In this document: positions 22,634 to 32,769 of the stretch, in pieces
Position numbering within the stretch: the stretch's first letter is position 1
Layout of the letters: each line of letters begins with the position of its first letter
From: Salvator merianae
Lineage: Eukaryota > Chordata > Lepidosauria > Squamata > Teiidae
Direction: 5' to 3'
Assembly: GCA_003586115.2 (NCBI GenBank)
Contig: QVOM02000116.1
Span: forward strand, 30,543,062-30,607,061
Length of the DNA: 64,000 bases
Program-made: the position numbers and the translations under genes
The notes under the pieces: generated by a model
Told to the model about the DNA's origin: nothing
Databases searched by the model: none
What the model saw: the letters and a program-made list of their open reading frames with translations, nothing else

Positions 22634-22964
22634 ATCTTTCTATTTATGATCCACTCCTACAAAAATGCCTGATAAATTAGGGAACTGTGAAACTGCAAAG
22701 CGAATAAAGGGGCAGAGAGTTCCTCTGTAATCAGGCATGCTAAGTTCAGCAGTGGATTGATTGTCTACCATTTTTCCTCTATCTAAACCTCTATCTCAGC
22801 TCCCTTCCTAGTTTGTATTCTGCTTGACTTTCTGATTCATCAACCTGATTCTGTAGATTGATTCTTTGCAGTCAGAATAATTATTTTACATTTGCCTTCA
22901 TTTAACATGGTTTTCATTATGTTGCTCTTGTCACTCAAGTCATCTGGAAAAAACAAACAAAAAA
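22634..22964. other. No gene seen
   Basis: Unique sequence. Confidence 0.4.
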
Positions 22965-22967
22965 TCA

Positions 22968-23390
22968 GGATCCCTTGAAACGGCAAGAGGCAATTGTAGG
23001 ATCTGAAAAAAAATTCACAATTGCATCTTGACACCACTGCCAGTTGCAGGAGGCAATCACGAGTCTACCTGTGTGTCTGCCAACTCATTTCATTATATTT
23101 CCACTTGCAGTAACCAAAGCAAGTCAAGTATTTGCCCACTTCGCTTTGTTGTTTTTCACGTGTTTGGTTGATTTCTGATTAGCTGCAAATGAATGATAAC
23201 TAAATGAACCAGCAGACACCAGGTAAGCATCGCTATTATGGAAAATCTGGCATTGTTGGTTGTCCTGTAATAGTGACATTACACTATCCTCACTATCCCA
23301 GTACTATATTGGGAATGCTGCAATTATGTTTGGCATTTCCAATATAAGCCTTGGAGAACTACGGGTTTTAGCCTGCATCTGGAGATAGCC
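22968..23390. mobile_element. Large MITE with TCA target duplication, copy 2
   Basis: The element begins GGATCCCTTGAAACGGCAAG after TCA (22965-22967) and ends CATCTGGAGATAGCC before TCA (23391-23393). It aligns along its length with 20246-20665. The right end matches that of the 18595 element (CATCTGGAGGCAGCC), linking the two families. No coding capacity. Confidence 0.7.
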
Positions 23391-23794
23391 TCAGTTTAAA
23401 ACTGGCTGCACTGATCTTCATTATTTTCTCTGTCTCAGGTTTTAGCACCATCTGCAGATTTGGTTTCAGTGCCTTTAGCTAAAGTGGCATTATGAACTAC
23501 AGAAGTTCCCAAATGAAGTAATCATTGCTGAACTGAGAAACATGCAAGACTTATGATGGAGACTGCAAAAAAAGAACTGAGTGGAATTGTTTCTGAGAGA
23601 GGGGCAAACAAGGTCATTTGTGCCCTGCAGTGATTTTGTAAGATAAGCAGCTGTGGCTGGAATGTCAAGCTATCCTTTAAGGCTGCTTAGACCTCTTTGC
23701 TAACCTGTAAGGAATAGTTTGAAAGATGCTGCTTGGGAAAAGACGAGTGTAGATAACTGAATTCTTTTCAAAAGTCAGAGGGTCATCTAATGGC

Positions 23795-23815
23795 GGGGTG
23801 GGGGTGGGGGTGGGG
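23795..23815 (+). other. G-quadruplex motif
   Basis: Four runs of 4-5 G separated by single T (GGGGTGGGGGTGGGGGTGGGG) form a canonical very short-loop quadruplex motif on the plus strand. Confidence 0.85.
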
Positions 23816-24102
23816 AGGCATCCAACTCTGACAGAAGAAAGTGGGCTGCCATTCCAAAAGCTGTGGATAACACTTTTAACTGAGCATACAAACTGAGAGC
23901 AGCTGAAGTATAAGGCATCTCGAAAATGCTTCTGCCATTAGAAAGTCTGAATGATTGTTTTATCTAAGTCTCCTGAACACATTTAGAGCTAAAATGGCTG
24001 GCAGGAGGCAGTGATTACCTCTTGGCCACCCCCGTAATTCCTGACCTTACTTTTGATTCAGTTTACAACCTACTACAGTATAGAAGCTAGAGGGTAGCCT
24101 AA

Positions 24103-24262
24103 GGCCCTTTCTGCACTTTCCTGCTCTTAGTCAAGATTGGTGGGTCTGGAATAGCCAAGCCCATTGATCCTGACCACGGGAAGGCAGGAACTGGATCAGT
24201 GCTGCCTGCACCAATGGCACTGATCCAGATCAGTCCACAACATGGCCTTGAAAGCTCATGTT
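24103..24262. mobile_element. MITE fragment with GGCCCTTTCTGCAC end
   Basis: GGCCCTTTCTGCACTTTCC follows TAA at 24100-24102. The interior (GGGTCTGGAATAGCCAAGCC, CCATTGATCCTGACCA, GGCACTGATCCAGATCAG) resembles one half of the ~540-bp element at 54846-55382. The right part is lost at a (TTA/TTG)n tract. Confidence 0.6.
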
Positions 24263-24290
24263 TTTATTATTATTGTTGTTGTTGTTATTA
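24262..24290. repeat. (ATT)n(GTT)n microsatellite
   Basis: Short trinucleotide tract. It makes the leucine run at the start of a spurious 140-codon frame (24258-24680). Confidence 0.85.
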
Positions 24291-25401
24291 ATCAAAACAT
24301 TGAAAAATCCCACAAATCAATTTATTCATCAATTTATAATACCAGTGGCAGCCGCCGGCTTTAAAGTGGGTGTTCATAACCCAGGGAAAGTGTGCGATTG
24401 CTGTTCACAAGGCTTCCAGGCCTCCGTATTGTCGCAGCAGGTCACTACAGATGGGAGTGTGGAGAGTGGAGGCACCATTTTTGATGGTGCCTCTGTGCAG
24501 AGCATGAAAACATTCCCTGCAATCAAGGTGCCTCAGACAGTGATCACGCTGGCAAGCGGACTGGTGCAATCCCATGAGGTACTCACTGCCACCAACAATA
24601 GAGATGCACCAGCAATAGGCACCTGCTTTGGAGCCCACGGGCACTTCCATGATGTAAGTGGATATGCAACCTACAGATAGTTTGCAGGAAGAATACTCAG
24701 TAATATTTTCCTGATAGAAGCAGCTCAGTACACTTGCATTTTGAGTATGAATTTTCCTTTGTACATTTTATGAAATGTTTCACAGGGGTAAACACAGAAA
24801 AACTTCAAGATGGTTTAATTTATGCTGAGAAACAGAATGTCAAAATGACGTTCTCAGTCCAAATCTAAATGCAATACCTAATCTTGTCTGCGTAGAAGTA
24901 TCTGTGCCAACAGCTGTCGATTTAAACAGGGGGAAAAAGGGGGATTTAGTGCTTGGTAATCCCAAAGAGGATTAAATTCTATTAAAAAGTGAAAAAGAAA
25001 ATTTGTAAGCACATGTCCGTAAACAATAAACACCTCCAGTAAATTATGAGAGGTACATCAGTCTTCAGTTTCCTTTACTTGAAAGCAAGTCCCAGTGATG
25101 CCAATATAACTGATTTCCAAGCAGTGGGAGCCAGCATATAGGGCAGTTCATCTCCTATCATTACAAGTATCCCATCCAGTCTGTGTATTTCTCCAGGAAT
25201 GATAGACTGATCTTAAGCCTCGGCAGATTTATCACTGTGCAAAGGCAGTCCCGCATCATCTGTAACATCTTCATCCACACTTATCTATGGATCTTAAGTT
25301 GGCCAACCCGTATAAGTTTCTGTGAAATCCTTGATGGGATTGTTCACAGTGAGCTCCATAGTTGGTTGGGCAGTGAAAGGAGGTGTTGTTAATCAAAGTC
25401 T
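24291..25401. other. No gene seen; GC-richer block at 24340-24660
   Basis: The block 24340-24660 is GC-richer than its flanks and open for about 110 codons on the plus strand. I recognise no domain, and the frame begins in a microsatellite. It may be transposon-derived. Confidence 0.35.
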
Positions 25402-25880
25402 AAGTGCAGATTCACACTTACCTTTTCAATCCTGGGACAGGATAGGCTATCCTGACCCAGGATACACAACCTGTCCCAAGCTAGGATGGGTTGTTTCTGA
25501 CATGAGACAAGGTCATCTGCATTTGGACAAACTGTCCAGTGCCAACTCTAAAGCAAGCGCCAGCTCCACAGCTGGTGCTGGGGCCCTGAAAGCTTTTGAA
25601 GGCCAGGGAAAAAAAATCATTGCCTTTGGAACTTTCAGGCGGCATCCCATTTTGCCTCTGAAAAGAATCTTCAATGGTATACTGAACCACAGAGGCATGC
25701 TATCTGCATGCCTCCATTGTCCAGCATACTACCTCCAATGTGCCTGAAGACATCAATTTCTAGGTCTACTAGTAAACTAGACACCCTAGTCCAGTCTACT
25801 CTCCATCCTGTGCAGATAGGACATGGTAGGAGGCAGCGGGGCCTTCCATAATGTGTGCTAACATGCAGAAGTTAGGCCTC
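25402..25880. mobile_element. Probable large MITE, weakly defined
   Basis: The left part reads GTGCAGATTCACACTTACC, matching the CACACTTACC portion of the GGGCCTTTTCACACTTACC end seen inverted at 31633-31651. Interior phrases (ACAGAGGCATGC-ATCTGCATGCCTCC, TAGTCCAGTCTAC, GCTAACATGCAGA) resemble the group at 35338 and 54846. The right end is not resolved. A 141-codon open frame inside is not recognisable. Confidence 0.4.
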
Positions 25881-25953
25881 TACAGCCCTTTTTATAACGG
25901 AACAATATCCCATGTGGAAAGTCTCTAAGAACACAACAAAAGCCTTCAACTCA

Positions 25954-26147
25954 GGCTGTATCCACACACATTTTAAAAAAGCAGCTCCAAAAGAGCTTAG
26001 AGATGGTAGCATGAGGACACTACTGTTCCCATCCCACCTAAAATCCACATTAAAGGCCAGAGAATGCATTTTGGAAGTGTTTCTCTGTCCTTTAATGAGG
26101 ATTAAGGCATTAACACACTTAATGAAAAAATGTGTGTGGATGCAACC
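25954..26147. mobile_element. Palindromic Harbinger-like MITE, best-preserved copy
   Basis: The left end GGCTGTATCCACACACATTT and right end AATGTGTGTGGATGCAACC are inverted repeats with two mismatches over 19-20 bp. TCA flanks both sides (25951-25953 and 26148-26150). The 194-bp interior is partly palindromic (AATCCACATTAAAGG facing CCTTTAATGAGGATT). Its 3-bp target duplication and GGC ends fit the PIF/Harbinger superfamily. Confidence 0.85.
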
Positions 26148-26205
26148 TCAGTTTCCTCTGGAAGCCAGGTCCTTAGAAAGCTCTGGCCAATTACATATGC
26201 TTGTC

Positions 26206-26340
26206 TAATATTTATTTGTTATTTACATTTATGTCTTTTCCTGTACCCTTAGACCTCAGGATGGCTTACAACAATTAAGACACAAAATGACAAGAGTTAA
26301 AAACAATTAAAGCAATTAAAAACAGTACAGTACCCAGGGG
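26206..26340 (-). mobile_element. LINE tail fragment
   Basis: TAATATTTATTTGTTATTTA is followed by CATTTATGTC, CTCAGGATGGCTTACAACAA and an A-rich segment with AATTAAAAACA repeats. This is the reverse complement of the squamate LINE tail (TTGTAAGCC-CCTGAG...AAATAAATA). Confidence 0.6.
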
Positions 26341-26385
26341 AGGAAGAGAGAACTGCTGTTTTAGCCAAAGGCTAAAAGACACATC

Positions 26386-26690
26386 GGGCCTTTTCGCACT
26401 GTAGCGGTAGACCGTTCCAGTCCGCTCGCTAGAACGGAGTGTTCGCACTGCCGCGGGTGCGCGCCTCACCCGATCCGAACCACTCCGTACCCGATTCGAA
26501 CCCGAAGCTGGATAAGGCAAGACAACAAAAAAGATGTCTTCACCCCGACCTGCGCGATGGAGCGAAGATCGGGCACGGTGCTTTCGCACTGTTTGCCTCG
26601 GCGTTGGGCGTGGCTGTTGCGGCTACGCATGCGCGCTCCGCTGCTTCGCATCAGGTTGGGCTGGTAGCCAATTGGCAACCAATTCCAGTG
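26386..26690. mobile_element. CpG-rich insert with GGGCCTTTTCGCAC end
   Basis: The block begins GGGCCTTTTCGCACTGTAGC, the same style of end as the other MITEs but with undecayed CpG. It stays dense in CpG to about 26660 (CCGCGGGTGCGCGCC, CGATGGAGCGAAGATCGGGC), in sharp contrast to its flanks. TTCGCACTG recurs at 26393, 26442 and 26583. Open frames of 84-104 codons run on both strands, as expected for GC-rich DNA with few stop codons. It is best read as a recent non-autonomous transposon. The right end is not defined. Confidence 0.5.
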
Positions 26691-26939
26691 TGATATGTGC
26701 TCGGCCAACAGTATCTTGGTGCTGCATTCTGCAGTAGATACAGATAGTGAAGCCAGACTGATGAACATGGATGTGCTGTGAAGTCCAAAAATACCTGAAG
26801 GACACTAGGTTGAAAAAGGCCAGTCTGTAATGTAGGGAATATTTTGTTGAAGACAGAAGTGATATCTATGGCCTTGAAAGAAGTTGTAGTGTATCTGCTT
26901 CAGCAATATTCCTGGACCCGGTATCAACTAATGTCTGGT

Positions 26940-27059
26940 CCAGGACAAGTGCTAAGGCTACACACTGGAGTGGGGCCTGCCATAGTCTGCACTAGCATAT
27001 GAATGGCAGACTGCTATTTTGGAATATTATCCTGATTAAGACCCAGTGCAAAAAGGTCC
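26940..27059. mobile_element. Right half of GGCCC-CTGCAC palindromic MITE
   Basis: GCCTGCCATAGTCTGCACTA, TATTTTGGAATATTATCC and GACCCAGTGCAAAAAGGTCC match the right half of the copy at 44347-44526. The left half is missing or diverged. TTA follows the right end. Confidence 0.6.
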
Positions 27060-27062
27060 TTA

Positions 27063-28040
27063 GTTGATTGTGGCATATCAATCTTACAGCCTAAGGTTCC
27101 TGCCTTGACTGAACTGATATAACCTCTGTGGATTCTCATTGGCTGATTTGACAAAGGTGAAAAAAAACATCTGCTGGTGGCCCAAGAGGTGTGGCATCTG
27201 CATACTTGTGGCACCCACAGGAATTTAGCATCCCTCCAAGGGCCAGCAAGCATTTTTGGAGATGTCCTTCCTGCAGAACAAGGAGAGTAACTCTGAGACT
27301 GCAGGCCATCCTCAGGCACTCACACTGCTGCTGCCTAGATAGATAGTGGCCATACGAGCAACCTACCTGGTTCATGCTCTGTCCAGTGATATTTCCAGTG
27401 TAGCAAAAAAAACCCCACTCTGCTGTCTCCTTGAAAGTGGGGGACTATGCATTTTGCAGAGTGGACTTCCCACTTTGCAAAAGGAACTAGTGATGTGCAG
27501 ACACCCACGTGCAAATGCACTTTCAACACATGGTGTCATGTGCTTGCTGTATTCCAGGCTGCAATCCTTTTGGGCCATGCAGATCTTGCCTTTGTCACCA
27601 TCTGCACTGTTCTAACCTCTGGCAACTCATCCAATTTACGCTTTAGAATTCATGTTTCTCATCAGTTCACCATGAAGCCAATAGCAAGTAAAAATGGCTG
27701 TGGTTATAGGCTATTCCTTTTATAAATTTACTCATAATATGCAAATGACAAAAACTTCTGAACTAGAATCCTCCTATGCACTCAGTGTGATACATTATTA
27801 TATAGTAAACAATTACATGAAACTACCATAAACCTTTTATACTTGAACATTGTGGTAAATGTTTATTACCACTTTCTCCTTTCAGCCAATGTACACTTAA
27901 CTTGAAAATAACTTCTACTGTTTTCAGCAAGTCTTATTCTTTGAGAAATAGCCCAGCTTATCTGTGTGTGTGATTAAGGAATGTAACTTCATTTTATTTC
28001 TTACTGCTTTTGTTTAGAGGTAGATATGAAAATAGATAGA
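27063..28040. other. No gene seen
   Basis: No recognisable element with ends. Small open frames overlap on both strands at 27014-27725. Confidence 0.4.
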
Positions 28041-28873
28041 TAATAGATGTATGAAAGGTGCAATTGGAAGAGAAGTCAGCTGCAATTCAAACTGGGAAGC
28101 AAAACACTATTTGGTAGAATTCTGTTAGCTGAAAGAAAAGAAGACTTAGAAGGACTCATCATGAAACTGAAAACAGAAAGTGCAAAATCTGGATTAATGC
28201 TGAATATTAAGAAGACCAAGATAATGTCACACGGAATGCTTGAGGAATTTACTGTTGATAGTCAAGATGTCCAGGTAGTATAGTATACAGCTCTTTTTTT
28301 TGAGTTCCCAAATAGATAAAGATGCACAGTGTGCTAGAAACTTAAGGAAAAGGAAGATTCTAGGGAAGAACATGGTGACAAATTTAGACCAGGTCATGAA
28401 GGATAAGGACTTTCCCCTGCAATAAAGAGCAGAACCATTATTAGTAGCTGTTCTTGTAGTGATGTGTGTCTATGAAAGCTGGACATTGAGAAAAAGAATG
28501 AGAGAATAGATGCTTCTGAGTTATGAATCTGGAGATAATTACTAAGAATTCCATGGACTGCAAGAAGAACAAACAGATCAGTCCTGAAGCAAATAAAGTC
28601 CCACTGTTCTGTGGAGGCAATGATAATCAAACAAAAGCTCACATATGTTGGACATGTGATGCAAATAAATGAAGGATTAACAAAAGCATTATCTTTGGCA
28701 AGGCTGAAAAGATCGGAAGAAGGGAAAGACAACTGACAAAATGGGGGGACAGAATCAAAGCAATTGCTGGAATGTTTTTGGAAGAGCACTGAGGTATTAC
28801 TAGAGACTGGTTAAAATGGCAAGCATTGTTCTGTACAGACTCTGGGAGATGATCTCACCTCACTGGGTTGGCC
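28041..28873 (+). pseudogene. RTE/BovB-type LINE reverse transcriptase remnant
   Basis: This is the C-terminal half of an RTE (BovB-like) LINE polyprotein, which in intact elements provides reverse transcriptase for retrotransposition. An open stretch (28047-28283) contains LAERKEDLE and LMLNIKKTKIM (28191-28226), the signature after the YADD box. The YADD box itself is not intact here. Downstream, in shifting frames, come YESWTLRK (28471), YVGHVMQ (28644), GLTKAL, AGMFLEEH (28766) and WLKWQALF, all typical of the BovB C-terminal region. Stops and frameshifts show it is dead. The 5' part (endonuclease and first part of the RT) is absent, as usual for 5'-truncated copies. It ends directly against an antisense CR1 piece. 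BovB is abundant in squamates and was horizontally transferred among vertebrates, which supports but does not prove the host assignment. Confidence 0.8.
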
Positions 28874-29163
28874 ATCAGTATCCCAAGGTGTCTTTCCTGG
28901 TCTGCCACAGAAAGCTCAGCCCCTACCAATTTATCGGTGTAATTTGATTTTTTTGTCCCAGTGTGCAGCACCTTATACTTGCTAACACTGAAATCCATTT
29001 GCCACTTGGTTGCTCATTTACCCAGTGTCAAGAGGTCCCTCTGGAGTTCTTCAAAATCTCTTTCAGTTTTCACTACCCGGAATCATCAGCAAACTTTGGT
29101 ATAGCACTGCTTGGCATCATCAGCAAATTTTGCTATAACACTGCTTATCCCTACTTCTAGCCT
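28874..29163 (-). pseudogene. CR1 LINE reverse transcriptase fragment, antisense
   Basis: Read on the minus strand, the block encodes AKFADDA, FRVVKTERDFEELQ, ATKWQMDFSVSKYKVLHTG and HLGIL in order. This is the region of the CR1 ORF2 reverse transcriptase around and after the catalytic F/YADD box. In-frame stops and a 34-bp tandem duplication that repeats the FADD codons (plus-strand ATCATCAGCAAA at 29082 and 29116) disable it. It abuts the BovB remnant on its left. Confidence 0.8.
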
Positions 29164-29165
29164 CC

Positions 29166-30040
29166 TCCAAGGTGCAGTATTTGTGTCCCAGGAGTGCTCC
29201 AGTGAGAGTTCAAGGTAGACTTACTGCAGACCAGACTGGGTCCCCGTTCCTGTTGCCACTTCCTGTTGGCAGGTGACAGTCACAGGAATGGGACTGGTGA
29301 AATGTCTCTAGCCTGCAACATCACAATCAAGCAACAAAAAAGGTAGGATGGAGCACTCTGGCAATGGAGTGGACAGCAGCTAGCTTGTTTCTCACATCTG
29401 CTTCACTCATTGCCCAGAATGCTTTTTATGGGCCATATAAGCATTTGTTTTTGCAGCACATGCCCATGGCATGCTTGTGAAAGCAGCCTTTGCACTTTCC
29501 TTCCTATTGATGTTTCCTATGTAGATTAAGTCATGCAAGGTTAAGGCAAGATGCACTCTGGGTACATAGTAAACAAGAGAATACAAAATGCTCTACATAA
29601 TTGGCAATGATACACTTTGAAAAGCTTATTTGTTAAAGCAATCAAAGTCCCCAAATATAACATCTTATATTTTCTGCCAGATCTCTGTGGTGTGTAGACA
29701 ATCAGTTAACTGAATCAGAACAATGACAGGGAAGCCATCAGTATGATAAAAGCAACTTAATGAAATGAAAGATAAAGATTAAGGAGAATTAGACATGACA
29801 CATTAAAGAACAGCCTTTACTGACTGTAATCAAAGGATTATTATCTACCTTTCCAATTAACGGTTGGGTATCTATAGTTTTCCTCTTTTATTGCAAAAAA
29901 AGAAGAAGAAAGAAACCCCAAAAGATGCCGAAGGAAGAAATGATTGATATAATATCCCTCAAGTGCATTTAGGTTCTATAAGCATAATGTAGGCACTAAA
30001 GAAACTGAGGCTCATTCATGGCTCACTGAAAGTAATTGAC
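29166..30040. other. No gene seen
   Basis: Unique sequence with AAG-rich runs at 29896-29916 and an A10 run at 30045-30054 just before the satellite. Confidence 0.45.
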
Positions 30041-30591
30041 ATGCTAAAAAAAAAAGCATAAACAGTTGCTCCCGACAACGGATAGCCCCAGAACCGCTCC
30101 ATGTTTATTTTAATTTTTTTCCAATGTCAAAGAAATTTTTTCGTTTACAAAAATATTTTTAATTCATAATTTATTTTTATTTTCATTTTATTAATTATTG
30201 TATTTTAATTAATAAATTTATTTTTTACAAAATGAATGGATGCCCCCAGCAATGGTTGTGCCCGGCAACTGCACCATGTTTATTTAAATTTTTTACATTG
30301 TCATATAATTTTTTTCTTTCAAAAACATATTTTTAATTCATAATTTACTTTTTCTACTTTTTTATTTTTTCATTTTTTTAATATAATAAACGGTTGACCC
30401 CCGCAACGGTTGCTCTCGGCAACCGCACCATGTTCATTTTTTTTTTCAGTGTCATATAAATTTTTTTTCTTTTAAAAAAGTATTTTCAATTTTTAATATA
30501 TAATTTATCATCAATTATTCATTATTTTTGTATTTATTTAAGTCTTTCTATTTTTTAATTTTAATTTTTAATTATTTTTTTAACATAAACC

Positions 30592-30638
30592 GTTACCCCT
30601 GGCAACCCTTGCCCCTGACAACAGCTGTCCCTGGCAAC
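30592..30638. repeat. Three X-box-like palindromes at 16-bp spacing
   Basis: GTTACCCCTGGCAAC (30592-30606), CTTGCCCCTGACAAC (30608-30622) and GCTGTCCCTGGCAAC (30624-30638) follow each other at exactly 16 bp. The consensus GTTGCC-n3-GGCAAC matches the RFX-family X-box dyad in form. Confidence 0.7.
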
Positions 30639-31044
30639 CACACCATGTTTATTTTAATTTTTTTTCAATGTCATATAATTTTTTTCTTTTAAAAAAATAT
30701 TTTTAATTCATTTTTAATTCGTTTTTCATTTTTCATTTTTTTTATAACATAAAGGGTTACCCCAAAAAAGCACTACATGCTTATTTCAATTTTTTTTCAA
30801 TGTCATATAAATTTTTTCTTTTAAATTTTGTTTTATTAGATAATGTTTTTTATTTTTCATGTTTTATTCTTTTATTTTTTTTATAAAATAAACGGTTGCC
30901 CCCCAGCAATGGTTGCCCCCTGGCAACTACATCATGTTTATCTTAATTTTTTTTAATGTCATGTAAATTTTTTGTTTTAAATAAATATTTTTAATTTATG
31001 ATTTATAATTCATTATTTTTTATTATTATTTTTTAACATAAACA

Positions 31045-31092
31045 GTTGCCCCCCTGCAACGGTGGCCCCTGGCAACGGTGGCCCCTGGCAAC
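31045..31092. repeat. Second cluster of X-box-like palindromes
   Basis: GTTGCCCCCCTGCAAC (31045-31060), GTGGCCCCTGGCAAC (31062-31076) and GTGGCCCCTGGCAAC (31078-31092) repeat at 16-17 bp. Single islands also occur at 30065, 30255, 30393, 30409, 30895, 30912 and 31280. Confidence 0.7.
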
Positions 31093-31375
31093 CACACTGT
31101 CTTTATTTTAACTTTTTTTCAATGTCATATAAAAAATTTTAAAAAAAATATTTTTAATTTTTAATTTATAATTCATTATTTTTGTATTTACTTTAAGTTT
31201 TTCTATTTTTTTAATTTTTAATTTCTTTTAACATAAACAGTTGCCCCCATTTATTCTTTTATTTTTTATAAAATAAACGGCTGCCCCCGGCAACGGTTTC
31301 ATGTGGAAGCCTACAAGCAGGACATAAACACAGAACATGCCTTGCATACAGTCTACCAACAGTTTGCTTTCATAG

Positions 31376-31650
31376 GAGCCTGCTCCACGGCTATATCAGG
31401 AGCAGCTGGATTGTTCCTGGTTGCAGCATTTGCATCTATTTCTGGGTGTGAACGCTGCACTGTGATGCATGGCTGCAGCTGCACCTGTACATTTGTGCCA
31501 TGTCCCCAGTTGCCATGGCAGTGGCTGAATGTTTCCCTGGCTGCTGTCATGGCACGGATGGCCAGCATTCGCACTGCCATACTGTGAGGTCTGTTCCATC
31601 TTGGAATGTTCGATTCCAAACATTCCAAGATGGTAAGTGTGAAAAGGCCC
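31376..31650. mobile_element. Probable MITE with GGGCC-CACACTTACC right end
   Basis: The right end reads GGTAAGTGTGAAAAGGCCCC. Just inside it a perfect 13-bp hairpin lies at 31596-31633 (CCATCTTGGAATG and CATTCCAAGATGG). The GTTGCCATGGCAGTGGCTGA phrase resembles the hairpin element at 11.9 kb. The left edge is not resolved. The ~45 bp before it (GGAAGCCTACAAGCAGGACA) resembles an antisense CR1 3' end. Confidence 0.5.
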
Positions 31651-32760
31651 CTATATTCCAGCAATAGTCACAATCACAATACTATAAAGCCTAGATACTG
31701 CTGATATCCTTGTGCTTCATGAATTGATCCAAGCCGCTTCTAAAGTCATCCAAGCTATTGATCCACAGCACATCTTGGCGTAATGAAGGACACATTTTAG
31801 GGCCAGCTCTTCACTTACAGAGCAAGGCAACCCCACTGCAGGCAGATAGGGGAGGCACTCCAATCTGCTGCTGAAAAAGACTCCTCTGCATCTCCATGTG
31901 GAAGCACAGAAGCACCATTTGCAGTGGCTGTTCAGGGTGTGAAATCATGCCATGGGCATCTTCTCGAGACATGGCCTATGTGTGCATTTTGTGAAGAAGT
32001 GTTTCTTTTTGTCTTGTCCTGATTTGTCCAAGATTCAACTTTATTGGGTGATCCTTAGTTCTATTATTTTGAAGCGCCCCTTGTATAGTTTCTGTCAGGT
32101 CCCCTGTTGCCTTCTTTCTAAATTAAAATGCCTCAGATGTTGCAAACTTTCCTTGTAGAGGAGCTTCTCTAACCCCTCGATCGTCTCCTTCAAGTTGTTT
32201 TAAAACTTTGCTAAGACTTTACCTATATGTTCAGCAGCAAGGCATTGCAACCTTGTGGATGAGAAAAGCCGACCCAGACATGAATCACCCCTTGGTGATT
32301 CAGATCCAATCTGTGGGCAGAACACCACATACAAAAAGTGGCCAAAACTCCAGTTATGGGCAGGACATGTGGTTGGAACTCTGACCACTGAGTTGGCATC
32401 AGACCTAGATGGTGCAACAAATGCAGGCTCCATGTCGATTCAATTGAAAGGGGTGTTCTAGGAGTTGTTTTCCCCACTTTCAGGATAATGCACCCCTGTA
32501 GAGATTTGGAGTGGAAATTTCCACTCAGGAGTGCTGATGTTTGACTTTCTTGTCCCCCAGGCAACCAAAGATTACCCTTTATCACATGTATAGATGCAAC
32601 CCATCTTTATTATATCCTTTTCAAAATCTGGTGGCCAATAACATGCATAATATTCCAGCAGGTGCATCAGCAATTTGACTAAAATTAATTTGGAACCCAT
32701 GCATAGATGAATTGAACAGAAGATCTTTCATAGAATCAGTTGAAAAGATATTTTTAAACA
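31651..32760. other. No gene seen
   Basis: Unique sequence. GAGACATGGCC at 31968-31978 resembles an isolated right end of the GGCCATGTCTCC MITE family. A 120-codon minus-strand frame (32223-32585) is not recognisable. Confidence 0.4.
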
Positions 32761-32769
32761 GCTGTTTAA

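Larger units (their letters stand above)
30056..31296. repeat. AT-rich degenerate satellite with X-box-like GC islands
   Basis: Seven to eight units share the order: AACATAAAC or AATAAAC, one to three GC-rich islands of the form GTTGCC-n-GGCAAC, CACCATGTTTATTTTAATTT, CAATGTCATATAAATTTTTT, then a long A/T stretch. The CATGTTTATT anchor (or its variant) lies at 30100, 30275, 30429, 30644, 30776, 30933 and 31097, giving spacings of 175, 154, 215, 132, 157 and 164 bp. Units are diverged by indels in the A/T tracts, but the islands are comparatively constant. No coding capacity. Confidence 0.85.

Noticed and set aside
24258..24680. 140-codon frame beginning with a leucine-rich, signal-peptide-like stretch
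   Set aside because: The leucines come from an (ATT)n(GTT)n microsatellite. The rest resembles no known protein, and the opposite strand is also open for 81 codons.
25322..25747. 141-codon frame on the plus strand
   Set aside because: It runs from unique DNA into a MITE-like block; no recognisable motif.
30056..31296. AT-rich array considered as a replication origin or scaffold attachment region
   Set aside because: AT-richness alone is not evidence of either; the tandem unit structure explains the composition.
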